Shown: one piece after another, positions 1 through 11,299 of the stretch
Numbering within the stretch: the first letter of the stretch is position 1
Layout of the letters: each line of letters opens with the position of its first letter
NCBI GenBank assembly: GCA_003586115.2
Contig: QVOM02000073.1
Coordinates: 41,718,289 to 41,782,288, forward strand
DNA: 64,000 nucleotides
Direction of reading: 5' to 3'
From: Salvator merianae
Lineage: Eukaryota; Chordata; Lepidosauria; Squamata; Teiidae
The notes under the pieces: model-generated
Databases searched by the model: none
What the model was told of the DNA's origin: nothing
What the model saw: the letters and a program-made list of their open reading frames with translations, nothing else
Program-made: the position numbers and the translations under genes

Positions 1-150
1 GACTGCGAAGGTACCTCCATGCAGTTTTCTTGGCAGGGATACAGAAGTGGCTTGCTGTTGCCTACTTCTGGGAAGAGGCTGGGGATCGAAACAGCAGTCC
101 TCCGCTTCCCAGGCAGTTTGCTGTACTACTGAGTTACAGCCGCTGCCCTA
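1..150 (-). repeat. tRNA-derived SINE, truncated by window edge
   Basis: Read on the minus strand, this begins with a tRNA-like head. An A-box-like TAACTCAGTAGTA lies at 124-136 and a B-box-like GTTTCGATCCC at 82-92, spaced as in a Pol III type 2 promoter. The remainder runs off the left edge and ends in CCTTCGCAGTC, which resembles the body of squamate tRNA SINEs mobilised by BovB-type LINEs. The boxes are seen directly; the family name is inference. Confidence 0.6.
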
Positions 151-1931
151 GTAAATATACTGATCTTATTACACAAAAGAGATGATGCGAATAGAAATGG
201 GGTGTGTGGGAGCTGGATTGATTTTTGAAACCTTCCCGCCCTGCCATGTTTCTGCAAGCATCTCCGTGCACTTAAGTATTCCAGCTCTCCTTAACCAGAC
301 AGATACAAAGTGAGATGGTTACTAAGATGCTTGCTGAAGGGAAAGAAATCCCTTCTTGGACTGCAGTTACCATTTGGCTGAGCTGCTTTATCCCAAACAC
401 TAAGTAAGGATACCTACAAATGCTGTCAAATTCTGGTTTCTCCAACAGTAATGGAACCATTCCAAAAGGAATAGCTGTGGACACAAGTTCATTGTTTTGC
501 GCCCCCCTGTCCTGAGCTGATTTGCTTGATTGTTTAAGCCACAAAGGTGGAAAGGCACTTCAGCTTCTGGCGGGTCAGAGGATGAACCATCTATCCACTG
601 GGGCTCGCATCATGACTCGTAAGCCTGCTTTGCTCTTGAGGAGGAGTTTTTTTCCTTCTCGTCCCTTGTCTACCAATTTCCTTCTAACTTTAAAAGGAGC
701 AGATACTGCTCAGACTTCCTCCCTCTCTCTCCTGCCTGTAACTACAGGCATGCAATGGGTGGGTAACCAAGAGTCTCCATCATTAATGCGTACAAAAGCC
801 ATGTGATGACCATCCTACTGGTCACTAGGAAAGTGGTGTGCAGAAGGCTGGAGACATGAGGAGGAAGGACTGCAAAATGTATACTTGTGTGTACATGCTT
901 GCAGTGGCAGACAGATGGTATTATAGCATTTGGGGCCACTTACGGGAAATTCTCAGAGTCTCTCAATGATTTTGCCCAAGAGGTGCAGGAGAAACCAGCA
1001 GTTCGAAGCACAAACACCAATCACATCTTACTCTCTCTCCCAGCCCCCCTCCCCCTAGTAATCCAGTGATGGGGGCCAGATGACAGCTATGTGTGGCAAC
1101 TAATAATAGGAGCAACAGGGAGATCACACTGTTGTCTGTTTGGGGAGCTACGAGCACAGTGTTGGATGAGACGCAATCTGGAAGGATTTTACCCCAGTTG
1201 AATAATACCTCTGCCCTGCTGTGGCAAGTCAAATAAATATTGAATTACCTAGTAAGAAACATGACTGATGCATTAGATCAACAGTGTGACGGTAGAGGGA
1301 TTCATCGTAGTTCCTATTTAAAGAAACTAATAATACTCCCAAAGCTTCCATTTCCCTTGCTGGATTATAATGTCTGAATTCAACACATTATGAACAGGAG
1401 CTTCCCATCTTTCCATGCCCTTGATCCTTTGCTAAAACAAATTCTAGTTGGTGTATTCTAAGTTGTTGCCAAACAGCTGATTCCATGTTGCTCTTTCCAG
1501 TCCTGGTGTGCGGAGAATGAATTCTATAGACAAATGTTGCTGCAGAGGAAACTGGGAAATAGAGACAGATGGAAAGCTGCCTTATCCCATATCGGACTAT
1601 TTGTCTTCCCAGCCCAGTATTATCTTCTCTCCAGGGAGGTTTATCACATCCCCTGCTACCTGATCCTTTTAAAAAGGGGAGTGTTGGGACGTGCAGGTGG
1701 GACCCTTCGCATGCCTAGTTTGCAGCAGGATTGCTGTGAACTGCGATGCTTTTCTTCTTGCCTTTCCCAGTTGAAGAAATGGATTAGGCGGTATTTTCTG
1801 TCTGCACGGAAGTCTTCTTTCAAAAGTGCTTGGCCAGCTGCCAGTCTAAACCATGTCTGGGCTTCCCACACTCTTTCTTACAACCACAATGGCACTACGA
1901 TATCTCACACAGCTTGAAATAGGGCAGCCTG

Positions 1932-1933
<2 letters not shown>
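151..1933. other. Intergenic, nothing recognised
   Basis: All frames are short and have no protein-family motif. No RNA gene or clear repeat structure was found by eye. Confidence 0.5.

Positions 1934-1976
<43 letters not shown>
1934..1976. repeat. (GT)n microsatellite
   Basis: About 21 uninterrupted GT units. The Val/Cys-rich and Thr/His-rich reading frames across it are artefacts of the repeat. Confidence 0.97.
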
Positions 1977-1977
<1 letters not shown>

Positions 1978-3334
1978 TGCACTGAACTGTGTAGAAGTTG
2001 TGCAAAGTTTGTCCAGTTCAAATATAACCAGTTGTGTCCTCTACATACTGGTTGGGAAAGAAGATGGCAAACAGCTGAAGGAAAAATGGTGTGGAGGGAG
2101 AGCCAGTGTGACAAGGTCCTTAGACCCAAAGAGGCAAGTGCCAATTCACTGGGACAGCTTGCAGGTTTGAACCATACTGTGAAGCTGAGATGCTTTCTCC
2201 TTTTCCTTTGGTGGTTTGAGGTGATACCACCCAGGTGAAATAAAGTAAAGGGAATAAAAAGTTGTCCAGAAACAACTCTGGCTCAATCTTTCAAGTGGCT
2301 ACAGTGACAGTGAGTCCTGCATTCTTGCTCATGTTAAGCTTGGGGAGGCATCTTGCTAAATAATGGGGTGCTGGGCATCCTTACAAGTTTTCTGACAATC
2401 CCCTAATAATCTAGCAGTAGATCCCAAACTGCTGGCTTCCTCTCCGACTCAGCATTACAACTGTGTTGGGAAAGTGCCCCCCCAATCCCAGAATCCATAT
2501 ATGTGACTAGCTGCCAATACGGAAAACACCTTCTATATGTGTTGGGAAAGATTGGTGCCTTTTTCTTTCACATCAAAAATATTTATTTACTGTATATTCT
2601 AAATGCCTTGACTGGCTTTGAGTTGAAACCTGATCCATGCATCTCCACATGGTTTCGGTTAGCTTTCAAGCAGCAAGAACTCTAGCACAAACGAGTTTGG
2701 GGGGGGGCAACAAAAGAATGCCGAAGAATGGCAAGGGGGTGGCAAGGATTTGGCTATGCAGCAACTTCGTTAAGGAAAGGAATACTGCTAGGTTATGTAC
2801 TGTGTTAACAAATAGGTCTGTGGGCATGTGGAGTAAAGCTGTATACTGTACAACTTTCTTTTGATAAAGGGACTTTACCAACTTTTTAATAAAATCAGCA
2901 TAGCCCTTAACAGGCTATCTGGCATGTGTTTACTCAAGGTTTTCCCCTAACAAAACCCCTCCCCACATGCTGTCCTTGATGCATAAATATCACACCCATC
3001 ACACTTAATCTGAGAAGCTAATGAGAAGCTGCAGGAATCTCCGATCTACGTGGAGGTACATTGACTTCTGCTCTTTGTTTTGGGGCAGGGCAGGGAGTTA
3101 ATGAAACTTAACTGAATTAAGCTAGAGTGCTAATATACTATGGCTGCATTCACACATATTAAAAAAAGCAACTCCAAAATGGCTCAGTAATAATAACATA
3201 TGGATGGTAGTGTTCCTATCCCACCTATAATCCAAATTAAGAGCCAGATAATGCATTTTGGAAGCACAGATGCTACCTCTAAGCTGCTTTTGAACCATTT
3301 TTTTTACTGCATTCTCTAGCACTTTGCTAAAACA

Positions 3335-3336
<2 letters not shown>
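1977..3336. other. Intergenic, nothing recognised
   Basis: AT-rich sequence with short uninformative frames and no recognisable gene or element. Confidence 0.5.

Positions 3337-3366
<30 letters not shown>
3337..3366. repeat. (TG)n microsatellite
   Basis: About 15 TG units, 65 bp upstream of a larger compound microsatellite. Confidence 0.96.
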
Positions 3367-3367
<1 letters not shown>

Positions 3368-3428
3368 AAATGTTCACTTGAGGATGCCCCAGCTTTTAAG
3401 ACAAGCACTTCATTTTATTTTTTTTACA

Positions 3429-3431
<3 letters not shown>

Positions 3432-3496
<65 letters not shown>

Positions 3497-3543
3497 TACA
3501 CACACACACACATATATACACACACACACACACATATATATAT
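3432..3543. repeat. Compound (AT)n(AC)n microsatellite
   Basis: About 22 AT units pass into three CA blocks separated by short TATATA interruptions. Tyr/Ile- and Thr/His-rich frames across it are repeat artefacts. Confidence 0.97.
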
Positions 3544-3784
3544 CAATCAGAATGTGTAAGGGGAGCAGTCACTTTCTGTTCACCTAGGTTTTCAAGGCTG
3601 CAGTAGAAGCATCCCACCTCATGTTGGCAGCCCTCCAGCTCCCTTGGAAAGTAAAGGTCTCAAGTAAGGAGCACATCAGGCTGAGGAAGAGGAATAGGCT
3701 CCCTTAGTTGGGACTCTTTCCTTAGATGGTGTGCTTATATCCTCTTGCATTGAGGATATGCCTCAACTGGTAGGATGAGGGGGA

Positions 3785-4288
3785 CTTCTTGTAGTGGGTG
3801 ACTCGATTGTTAGAAATATAGAGAGATGGGTTTGGGATGGGCATGTGGACGGCATGGTGACTTGCCTGCTGGGTGCAAAGGTTGTGGACATCACATAGCA
3901 TCTACATAGGTTGGTGGACAGTGCTGGGGAGAAGCCAGTGGTCAAGGTACATGTTGTTACCAATAATATTGGGAAGGCTAAGCAGGGGGTCCTGGAAGCC
4001 AAATTTAGGCTGTTCGGTAGAATATTGAAGTCCAGGATTTCCAGGGTTGCATTCTCAGAAATGCTACCTGTTCCATATGCAGGTCCAGCTAGGCAGGCGG
4101 AACTCAAGAGCCTCAATGCATGGATCAGGCAGTGGTGTCAAGTGGAAGGGTTTAGATTTGTTAGGAACTGGGGAAAATTTGGGGGCATACCAAACCTGTA
4201 CAAAAGAGACAGATTACACCTGAACCAAGATGGAACTAGACTGCTAGTGCTTAATATTAAAAAGGTTGCAAATCAGCTTTTAAACTGA
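3785..4288 (+). pseudogene. LINE ORF1-type SGNH esterase fragment (broken)
   Basis: One frame reads LLVVGDSIVRNIERW near 3785-3829, hits an in-frame TAG at 3896-3898, then continues VDSAGEKPVVKVHVV to the end. It shows the SGNH/GDSL esterase layout: block I GDS with the nucleophile Ser (about 3800-3805), a block III position reading VTNN where GTND is usual, and a C-terminal DRLHLNQDGTR with the Asp-x-x-His pair. Such esterase domains occur in ORF1 of CR1/L2-group LINEs. The nonsense codon and damaged block III mark it as dead. The LINE origin is inference; the motifs are seen. Confidence 0.7.
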
Positions 4289-4740
4289 TCCCCGGGGGAA
4301 AGCCAAGAGGTGCTGGGCAGCATCCAGTTCAAGAAGGTACAAATTAGAGGGAGGAGGTTTGGAATTATGCAAATAGTCCTGTGATAATTTAGTCAATAAT
4401 AAATGAACTAGAGATGTAAGGGATAGTCTAAGGAGTTACATGGTCTTATGGAAGCAAGCTTTCACTAGAAGAATGCATACAAATGTCTGTCTGCTAATGC
4501 CAGAAGCCTCCAAGCCAAAAGGAGCCACAGCACATTATACCTGCCTTTGGATGCTTGTTGATGTTGAGCTGCTGCTGGGAGACTGCAAGCAGAACAAGCA
4601 ATGTGCTCATGCCTTGCTGGTGGGCTTTCCTGTGCAGCTGGCTGGCCAACACAAAAGGAGACCACTGGACTTGATGGGCCATGGGTCTGACCCAATGGGG
4701 CACGTACATTGTTATGTGTATGCCAAATGTTAACAGCTTT
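4289..4740 (+). mobile_element. Non-LTR retroelement 3' tail
   Basis: This directly follows the esterase fragment. From about 4600 it matches the widely repeated reptile element tail whose hallmark is a 'ctggacttgatgggcc' string followed by 'ggtctgacccaatggggc'. I take it as the 3' end of the same or a related LINE or LINE-mobilised SINE, from memory of that motif. No terminal duplication was identified. Confidence 0.5.
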
Positions 4741-5923
4741 TAGTGTGTGTCAAAAAGGAAAGTAGTAAGGTGTTTTCCCCATCGCTAAAACTGTACAAGT
4801 TCACAGTACAGCTAGCCTTGGGAATCATAAACTTCTACTACAATGAAAGTTCACAGGGATGCATGGGGAAATATTCATCCTCCTACTTCTGAAACTTGGC
4901 CTTCAGGAGGTTTGCAAGTTATGAGACCCCTGTTATAGACTTTCTGAAGCATGTAGACTCTCTGGCCTTGTTCCGACACGGCATTTAATCCGTTTACAGG
5001 CCATCTTCAGTTCCCGCTGGCCCGACATGGCCTTGCTATGGCCTTGCCATGGACTAAATCGGCGAAATCTGGATTATTTTGTATTCGGACTTAATGACTT
5101 CTCAAGCTGTTCCAGATTGCTAGCGCACTTTACTTTGCGATGTGGGAATGGGGATGGAGACTATTTGGGAGGGACCGTACTTTTGGAGGGGCGTGCAGAG
5201 GGAGGGATCCCCATTTTGTGCCGTTCAATGACAGACTTTGTGGGTGGGCAGGAAGCACAGTAGTTTCCGCTGCCTCCATCATCCCTTCTTCCGTCACTGC
5301 CAGGGGAAAAGAAACCGCCCTCCTTTTTACTTCACTAAGCTGCGGTCCTTTCTCTTTCTTTATCCCCCATTCGACACTGCCAGAAAGAAATTAAAGGCTT
5401 CCTTCACTTCCGTCTGCTCTTTAAACCAAAAAAGAAACTGCACCTGTTTGGGGTTGCAGTCCTCTTGTCCCAACAAAGATCCCACTCAAGATGAGTTTTG
5501 CCGTTGGCAGCACACAGCTATACAGCGGGGACACAGATGTCTCGGGGGGAGATGAGACAGAGTCCATTTGCTGGTGATGAACTGCACTATCAAGATAATA
5601 GAGCCCCCCCACTTTCCCTCCTCATGTTTCCCCTTTGTCACGGACCTCTCCCTGCTTTTGTGCTACTTTTAAATTGCGCAACTGTGCAAAAGTGGACTTG
5701 CAAGGGAGCAGAAATCACCATCAGCCCTTTAAAAAGCTTAATTGTGCGGTACGCATAGTTTTATAGTTCTGCTTGTGTAGATAGAGGCTGTAGTGGGGAG
5801 AAGGAGCAAATGGTGAATGACTAGTAACACTGCCAAGTGAATCCATGTTCTGAGGCAGCAGTGGGGCGATACGGAGAGTGGAGCTTGACATTCCCGCCCC
5901 TGTGACGTCAAGATTTGAATGTT

Positions 5924-5928
5924 GGGAC
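5924..5928. repeat. Copia target-site duplication, left copy
   Basis: GGGAC directly abuts the left LTR and is repeated exactly at 10817-10821. A 5-bp duplication is normal for Ty1/copia integration. Confidence 0.93.
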
Positions 5929-6288
5929 TGTCAGGGAGTATATAGCGGAATTTGGCCTGGAGTCAGATCACTAGTTAAGCTCAGCTAGTAGTCAGATAGA
6001 CAAATAAATCTAGAGACTAGATACTTTCATTCAACAAACTCTTTATTTACAGTTATCTACACAGAGAGAAAAACTCTCTTACACCTTCTACCTCACCAGA
6101 CAAACAAGCACTAACGGTCTTTCTTATATAGCACACACACAAGATATGAACATTCCAAATGACATCATCAACTGTCATCAACTGTCAGCTAGAGTTATAT
6201 AAACAACATCATAAATCTCTGACTCAAGAAATGCTGACTCATTGTGACTCTTTGTTCCTGACTTAGTTAACTCTTTCCATACTTGACA
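5929..6288 (-). repeat. Copia LTR, 3' copy in element sense (360 bp)
   Basis: Begins TGTCAGGG and ends CTTGACA. In element sense it carries TATATAA (6124-6130) and AATAAA (6042-6047) about 80 bases downstream, a plausible U3-R layout. It has a tandem 10-bp repeat TCATCAACTG (6165-6174, 6175-6184) that the other LTR has only once. Confidence 0.96.
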
Positions 6289-6299
6289 TCCCTTCTTCA
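6289..6299 (-). other. Polypurine tract of copia element
   Basis: On the minus strand GAAGAAGGGA abuts the 3' LTR. This is the expected position and composition for plus-strand priming. Confidence 0.75.
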
Positions 6300-6320
6300 G
6301 GAACATAAGATCACAATTCT

Positions 6321-9300
6321 TTACATTGTAAATAAACCAAGCATTTCTACAAACTGTTCAAATTTTACATTTGACAAAGGTTTTGTAAATATATCTGCAA
6401 GATTATTTTCAGATTCAACATATGGCAGTGTAATAAACTTTCACTCTATAAGATTTTTGACATTTTCATACCTTACTGCGATATATTTCATTCTTGTCTG
6501 AGGGTTTCCCTTCTCTGCTAGTTTTATACAACTTTGTGAGTCACAATAGATTGGTATTGGCTTGTCACATTCAATTCCTAATTCTTTAACCAATTGAAAA
6601 AAACATTCTACCTCAGAACAACACTGGGAGACTGCACAAAACTCTGCTTCAGTTGTAGATTGAGCTACTAGGTCTTGTTTTCTAGACTTCCAAATTATTG
6701 GAACACCAGCAAATTTTACAATGTATCCTGTACAGGATTTGTGGTTTTCTAAATCTGCAAAAGAACTATCAGCAAATGCTACAATTTGACTTTCATCTAT
6801 ATTGAAATTGAGTCCAATGTCTTGTGTTTTCTTTAAATATCTCAACACTCGTTTTGCAGCTTGCCAGTTGCTATTAGTAGGGCTGTCCACTTTTCTGCTT
6901 AATGTGTGTACAGCATAGCTGATATCTGGCCTAGTCCAGTTGGCTAAATACATTAAACTCCCAACTACTGATCTATAAATGTCAACGTTGTTAAATTGTT
7001 CATCATTCTCAACCTTTTGATAATTAGCTAACATAGGAGTTGATATGGGCTTAGACTCATACATATTAGTTCTTGCCAACAATTGTTTAATCTTCGTTGT
7101 TTGACTTAGAGTCATACCTTTATTAGTGAAGCTAATTTCAAGCCCTAAATATTTCTGTGGTGTACCAAGATCTTTGATCTTGAACTGCTTATTGAGTAAA
7201 TTATACACTTGACTAATTAAACTTTCCAATTTAGACATCACAAGTATGTCATCAACAAAAATCAATACTAGAACTTGTTTCTCTTGTTTTCCTCTAACAT
7301 ATAAACAAGCATCAATTGTACTGCGTTTAAAATTTTGCTTACACAATGCATCATGCAAACACAAATTCCAGTTCCTTGCTGATTGTTTTAAACCATACAA
7401 AGACTTTTCTAATTTATATAAACCAGACTTACACTCTTGTTCAAAACCTGGAATACTACGCATAAATACATCTTCATCTAATTTTGCATTCAGATATACA
7501 GTTTCTACATCAAATTGCTTTAATTTCATTTTATTTTTACAAGCTACAGTTAAAGCTAAGCAAATAGTTTCTGGTCTAACAGTTGGCGAATAAACTTGGT
7601 CATAGTCTTCAAGATATTTTTGTGCAAATCCTTGTGCTACTAACCTTGCTGTGTATAAATATTTACCATCAGGTAATGTTTTACGTTTAAATACCCATCT
7701 ACACCCTATGGGTTTCTTATCTGTGTCTGCAGGCACCTCAGTAAAAACATTCAGGTTCAATAGAGAATCAAATTCCTTTTTCATAGCTTGTATCCATTCT
7801 TGTTTTTCTTCTTCTGGTCTGGTCATTACTTCTTTATAATTATTTGGCTCAGACCATTGCTCCTGACTGTCTACATTACTTATTTGACCAATCTGAAATC
7901 TTTTTGGCGGAATACCTTTAGTTGTGCATTCAGATCTCCTTGGCACTAACTCTTTCTTATCTACAGTAGTGGGTTGAGCTTGTGAAGAAATAGAAGGTTC
8001 ATCTTCTGAGCTGGACTCAGTCTCTGTGCTACTAGAGGAGGGAGATGTGGCACTGGAAAAAGATGTGGAACTGTGATAATCTTCCCACTTTCTTTTGTAT
8101 TCAGGCACATTCCTACCTGTAACGTTAGCATCAGTCCCTTCCTTTCCCCATATGTAATAGAAAACATCACTATTAATATGTATATTAGCCCAATCTGAGT
8201 GAATCTCAAAGTTTGCACTCCTTGACACCACTACTTTACCATAGCTCAGAGAAAAACGATACCCCTTTGTATTTTCTTCATACCCAACAAAACGTAACCT
8301 CTGTGAAATTTTGTCTCTCTTTTTTCTTTGTGCCCTGGGTATCAATACATGAGCATATGAGCCAAAGATCCTCATGTGCTTTACATCAGGTTCCTTACCA
8401 TATAACATAAAATATGGAGTGTTACCAACAGTAGAAGAATATATTCGGTTCAAAACATAAGTACTAGTAGCTACTGCTTCTCCCCAGAAATAATGTGGCA
8501 TTTTAGCATCAGATAACATGACCCTGTACATTTCTTGAATTAATCCAATTCGTCGTTCAGCTACACCATTTTCAGCTGAACAGTACGGATTGGTCTTTCT
8601 ATGTATAATGGCTCATGTTCTAAACAAATCTGCTATAGCCTTAGACATCATTTCTCCTCTATCAGACTGTACCTTCTGCACTGTACAACCAAATTGGGTA
8701 GAAATCATGTTCAGCCAGTCCTTCATTTTATCATACACCTGAGCCTTTGACTTAAGTAAATATGTGTATGTAAATCTGCTATAATCATCAATAATTACCA
8801 TAATCCATTTATGGCCTCCCTGACTTGGGCTGAATGGACCAGCAACATCTGTATGGACTAGTTGAAAAGGTTTTGTTGATCTCCTATCACTGTATTTGGC
8901 TATAGGAAATGCTTTTACTTTGGTTTCTGCACAAACTCTACATTCTAGATATTTGTCACAAGGTTTAATTTCAATATTAGATAGTTTAGCCATATGTTTT
9001 ACTCTGGAGAAAGAACAATGTCCGAAAATTCTATGGTAATAATGTATGCAAAAATTATGCAACGGCTTATTCAAAATACAATTTATAGCATCATCACTGT
9101 CTTCTTCACTATCATATATGTCTATCAATCTGTATAGACCATTTTCTTTAATTGCCTTTCCATATAGTTTGCCATTTTCAGAAATTAGACAAACCTCCCC
9201 ATGAAAGAGCACTCTATACCCTTCACTTGTGAGTCTAGACACACTCAACAGTGAATACTTTAAAGTGTCAGCCACAATAACATTACTAATAGAAGCATTC

Positions 9301-10289
9301 ATTTGAGGAATGTAAGCGGTTCCCGCTTCATGGACGGTGCAGGTACGTCCATCAGCTAGCTTTACATCTCTCACCTCAGTCTGGTGAATGTCAGTTAAAT
9401 TGTCCCTTCTGGATGAAAAATGTTCACAGCTTCTGCTGTCCACGTACCACACGGGATTGGCCGAATTCTTCTTACTGACTGCCATTAGCAAAGCAGTCGA
9501 ACTGTTGTGTCGCTTATCAGAAGCAGTATAACTGTCAGCATACTGCTTACTGCTGTCTTGCTGACGAGAACTGGACGCTTGTTGTTTACGTTTCCAACAG
9601 TCTTTAATAAGATGTCCTTTCCTGTGACAGAAGTGGCACTTTTTCACTGCCAAGGCACTCAAAGGTTCAGATTTAATGTTTACCGCCTTGTCTGATGCAA
9701 CCTCTTCTTGTCGTGTTAGTTTCTTTTGCTCAGTCCACTCCTGCAAACGTGTGACTACTAAGGAAAAATTTAAACTGTCTTCATCAATTCCTTGAAAAGA
9801 GTCTACAACTGCATCATAAGTTTTAGGTAATGAAGACAATAGTATGTAAGCACGGTGAGCCTCTTCATACTGCAGACCTCTGTCAGCTAAATCAGCAAAA
9901 ATCATTCTCATCTCATTTATATGGCTATTTAAACAGCCATCCGGTTTCAATTTTAAGTTGTATAACTTTCTGGTTAACAGCATCTTGCTTCCAGCAGAAA
10001 TACGCTGATATGTTTGCCGTAGAGTGTCCCATACTTCTTTAGCATTTTCTAAATGCCTTACAGCCATCAATTACCAGCTTTCTAACCCAAGAATAAGTGT
10101 CGCACGAGCTTTTCTGTCTCTTTGCCTTTCATCAGCACTATCAACAGCTGGCAAAGTAAGACAAGCATCATAAAGATCCTCTTTAATTAAAACAGCTTTC
10201 ATACGTTCTGACCAGATGAAGTAATTGCGGTCATTCAGCTTTTCAAATTGCTGCTGTAAAACCGGAGCAGTATGGGCAGCCATTTCCAC
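6321..10289 (-). pseudogene. Copia gag-pol polyprotein, three nonsense codons
   Basis: A single frame of 1,322 codons runs from an ATG at 10287-10289 to a TAA at 6321-6323, interrupted by TAA (codon 73, 10071-10073), TGA (codon 559, 8613-8615) and TGA (codon 1283, 6441-6443), with no frameshift. Domains in order: Gag; CCHC zinc knuckle CHFCHRKGHLIKDC (codons ~218-231); protease site reading VDSRS where Asp-Ser/Thr-Gly is expected (~283-287); integrase zinc-binding region and catalytic Asp ~481, Asp ~543, Glu ~578 (in NGVAERR); reverse transcriptase with FVDD at ~1011-1014; RNase H from the AFADSS motif (~1174) with DIFTKPL near the end. The protease Gly-to-Arg change is a fourth lesion. All calls rest on visible motifs. 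Confidence 0.96.
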
Positions 10290-10455
10290 AAACAGATAGG
10301 CTCTTTCTCCCTTCTAACACCGGATTCCTTACTTTAAACAATGCCGCTTCAACTACTCAACACAGTCTCCCTTCTCTTCTTGAGACGGATTATTTGTCTT
10401 TAGACTAACAAGCATATGAGCTATCACACGGGTCTGCCTCACAGCCACCGTAACA

Positions 10456-10470
10456 CTGGGCACCATAACC
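10456..10470 (-). other. Primer-binding site, internal initiator tRNA-Met type
   Basis: Directly after the 5' LTR the minus strand reads GGTTATGGTGCCCAG. It matches the complement of the anticodon-stem region of eukaryotic initiator tRNA-Met (GGTTATGGGCCCAG) apart from one extra T. Drosophila copia is known to prime from a cleaved internal part of this tRNA. The match is by memory of the tRNA sequence. Confidence 0.75.
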
Positions 10471-10816
10471 TGTCAGGGAGTATATAGCGGAATTTGGCCT
10501 GGAGTCAGATCACTAGTTAAGCTCAGCTAGTAGTCAGATAGACAAATAAATCTAGAGACTAGATACTTTCATTCAACAAACTCTTTATTTACAGTATCTA
10601 CAGAGAGAGAACTCTCTTACACCTTCTACCTCACCAGACAAACAAGCACTAACGATCTTTCTTATACAGCACACACACAAGATATGAACATTCCAAATGA
10701 CGTCATCAACTGTCAGCTAGAGTTATGAAAACAACATCGTAAATCTCTGTCTCAAGAAATGCTGACTCATTGTGACTCTTTGTTCCTGACTTAGTTAACT
10801 CTTTCAATACTTGACA
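10471..10816 (-). repeat. Copia LTR, 5' copy in element sense (346 bp)
   Basis: Same termini as the 3' copy. It has AATAAA on the minus strand at 10584-10589 and a TGTATAAG TATA-like box near 10661-10668. This copy would drive transcription leftwards into the gag-pol frame. It lacks one unit of the 10-bp repeat found in the other LTR. Confidence 0.96.
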
Positions 10817-10821
10817 GGGAC
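10817..10821. repeat. Copia target-site duplication, right copy
   Basis: GGGAC abuts the right LTR and is identical to 5924-5928. Confidence 0.93.
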
Positions 10822-11299
10822 TGCAGCCAATCACTGACTGCACAGGGAGGAGAATTTGACGAGGCAGAAAAGGTACTGTTTCTCCGTGCCAAGCACGAGA
10901 AATATCAGTGTGGGAACGAGCAAGTATGAATTGAATCTATGTTAAACTGTATCTGTGGGAATGATCAGAAGACGAATTCAGTCTTTGTACTCTTCTGATA
11001 CAGATTAAATTTACAATGTCAGACCGCGGCCTCTGAAACTGTGGAACCTGTGGAACTGAACATCAGTACTACATGGAGCTCTTATCCAGAGCATAGGTGG
11101 CATAAATCCAGCCATGAATCTAACTGAACCACTTGGCAGCAATGGCCCTGAAAAGTTGTTGCTTCTCCACTGCAATTGCATCCTCAAGCAGCTGTCCATC
11201 AGACCTCTTTTGAGCAGTGAATGGCCTCATAAGATCTGGCTCAAAGAAACAAGTGCAGTTATTCAAAATCTGCTGTAACAAATTTTTAGGGTACTTTGA

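Larger units (their letters stand above)
5929..10816 (-). mobile_element. Full-length Ty1/copia LTR retrotransposon
   Basis: The 4,888-bp element is transcribed from the minus strand. In sense order it has the 5' LTR (10471-10816), a primer-binding site (about 10456-10470), a leader, one gag-protease-integrase-RT-RNase H frame (10289-6321), a purine tract (6289-6299) and the 3' LTR (5929-6288). LTRs end TGTCA...TGACA. A perfect GGGAC duplication flanks it. Integrase precedes reverse transcriptase, the copia order, unlike Ty3 or retroviruses. By hand alignment the LTRs differ by about nine substitutions plus indels totalling 14 bp. Three nonsense codons make this copy non-functional. Confidence 0.97.
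4965..11030. mobile_element. TIR DNA element (1.17 kb) split by a copia insertion
   Basis: The left end (GCCTTGTTCCGACAC, from 4965) and the reverse complement of the right end (GCCGCGGTCTGACAT, ending 11030) match as imperfect terminal inverted repeats, followed on both arms by ATTTAATCYGT. The element is flanked by CTCTG at 4960-4964 and 11031-11035, a perfect 5-bp duplication. Removing the copia element and one copy of its target duplication leaves 1,173 bp. No transposase frame is visible, so it is non-autonomous. Two other elements in the window (18,432 and 35,093) share the terminal motif. Confidence 0.75.

Noticed and set aside
1853..2170. Open frames over the GT repeat
   Set aside because: Repetitive Val/Cys or Thr/His codons from a microsatellite.
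3324..3587. Open frames over the AT/AC compound repeat
   Set aside because: Compositional artefact of the microsatellite.
5929..10816. Retrovirus or Ty3-type element
   Set aside because: Integrase precedes reverse transcriptase, no env-like frame exists, and the RT and RNase H motifs are of copia type.
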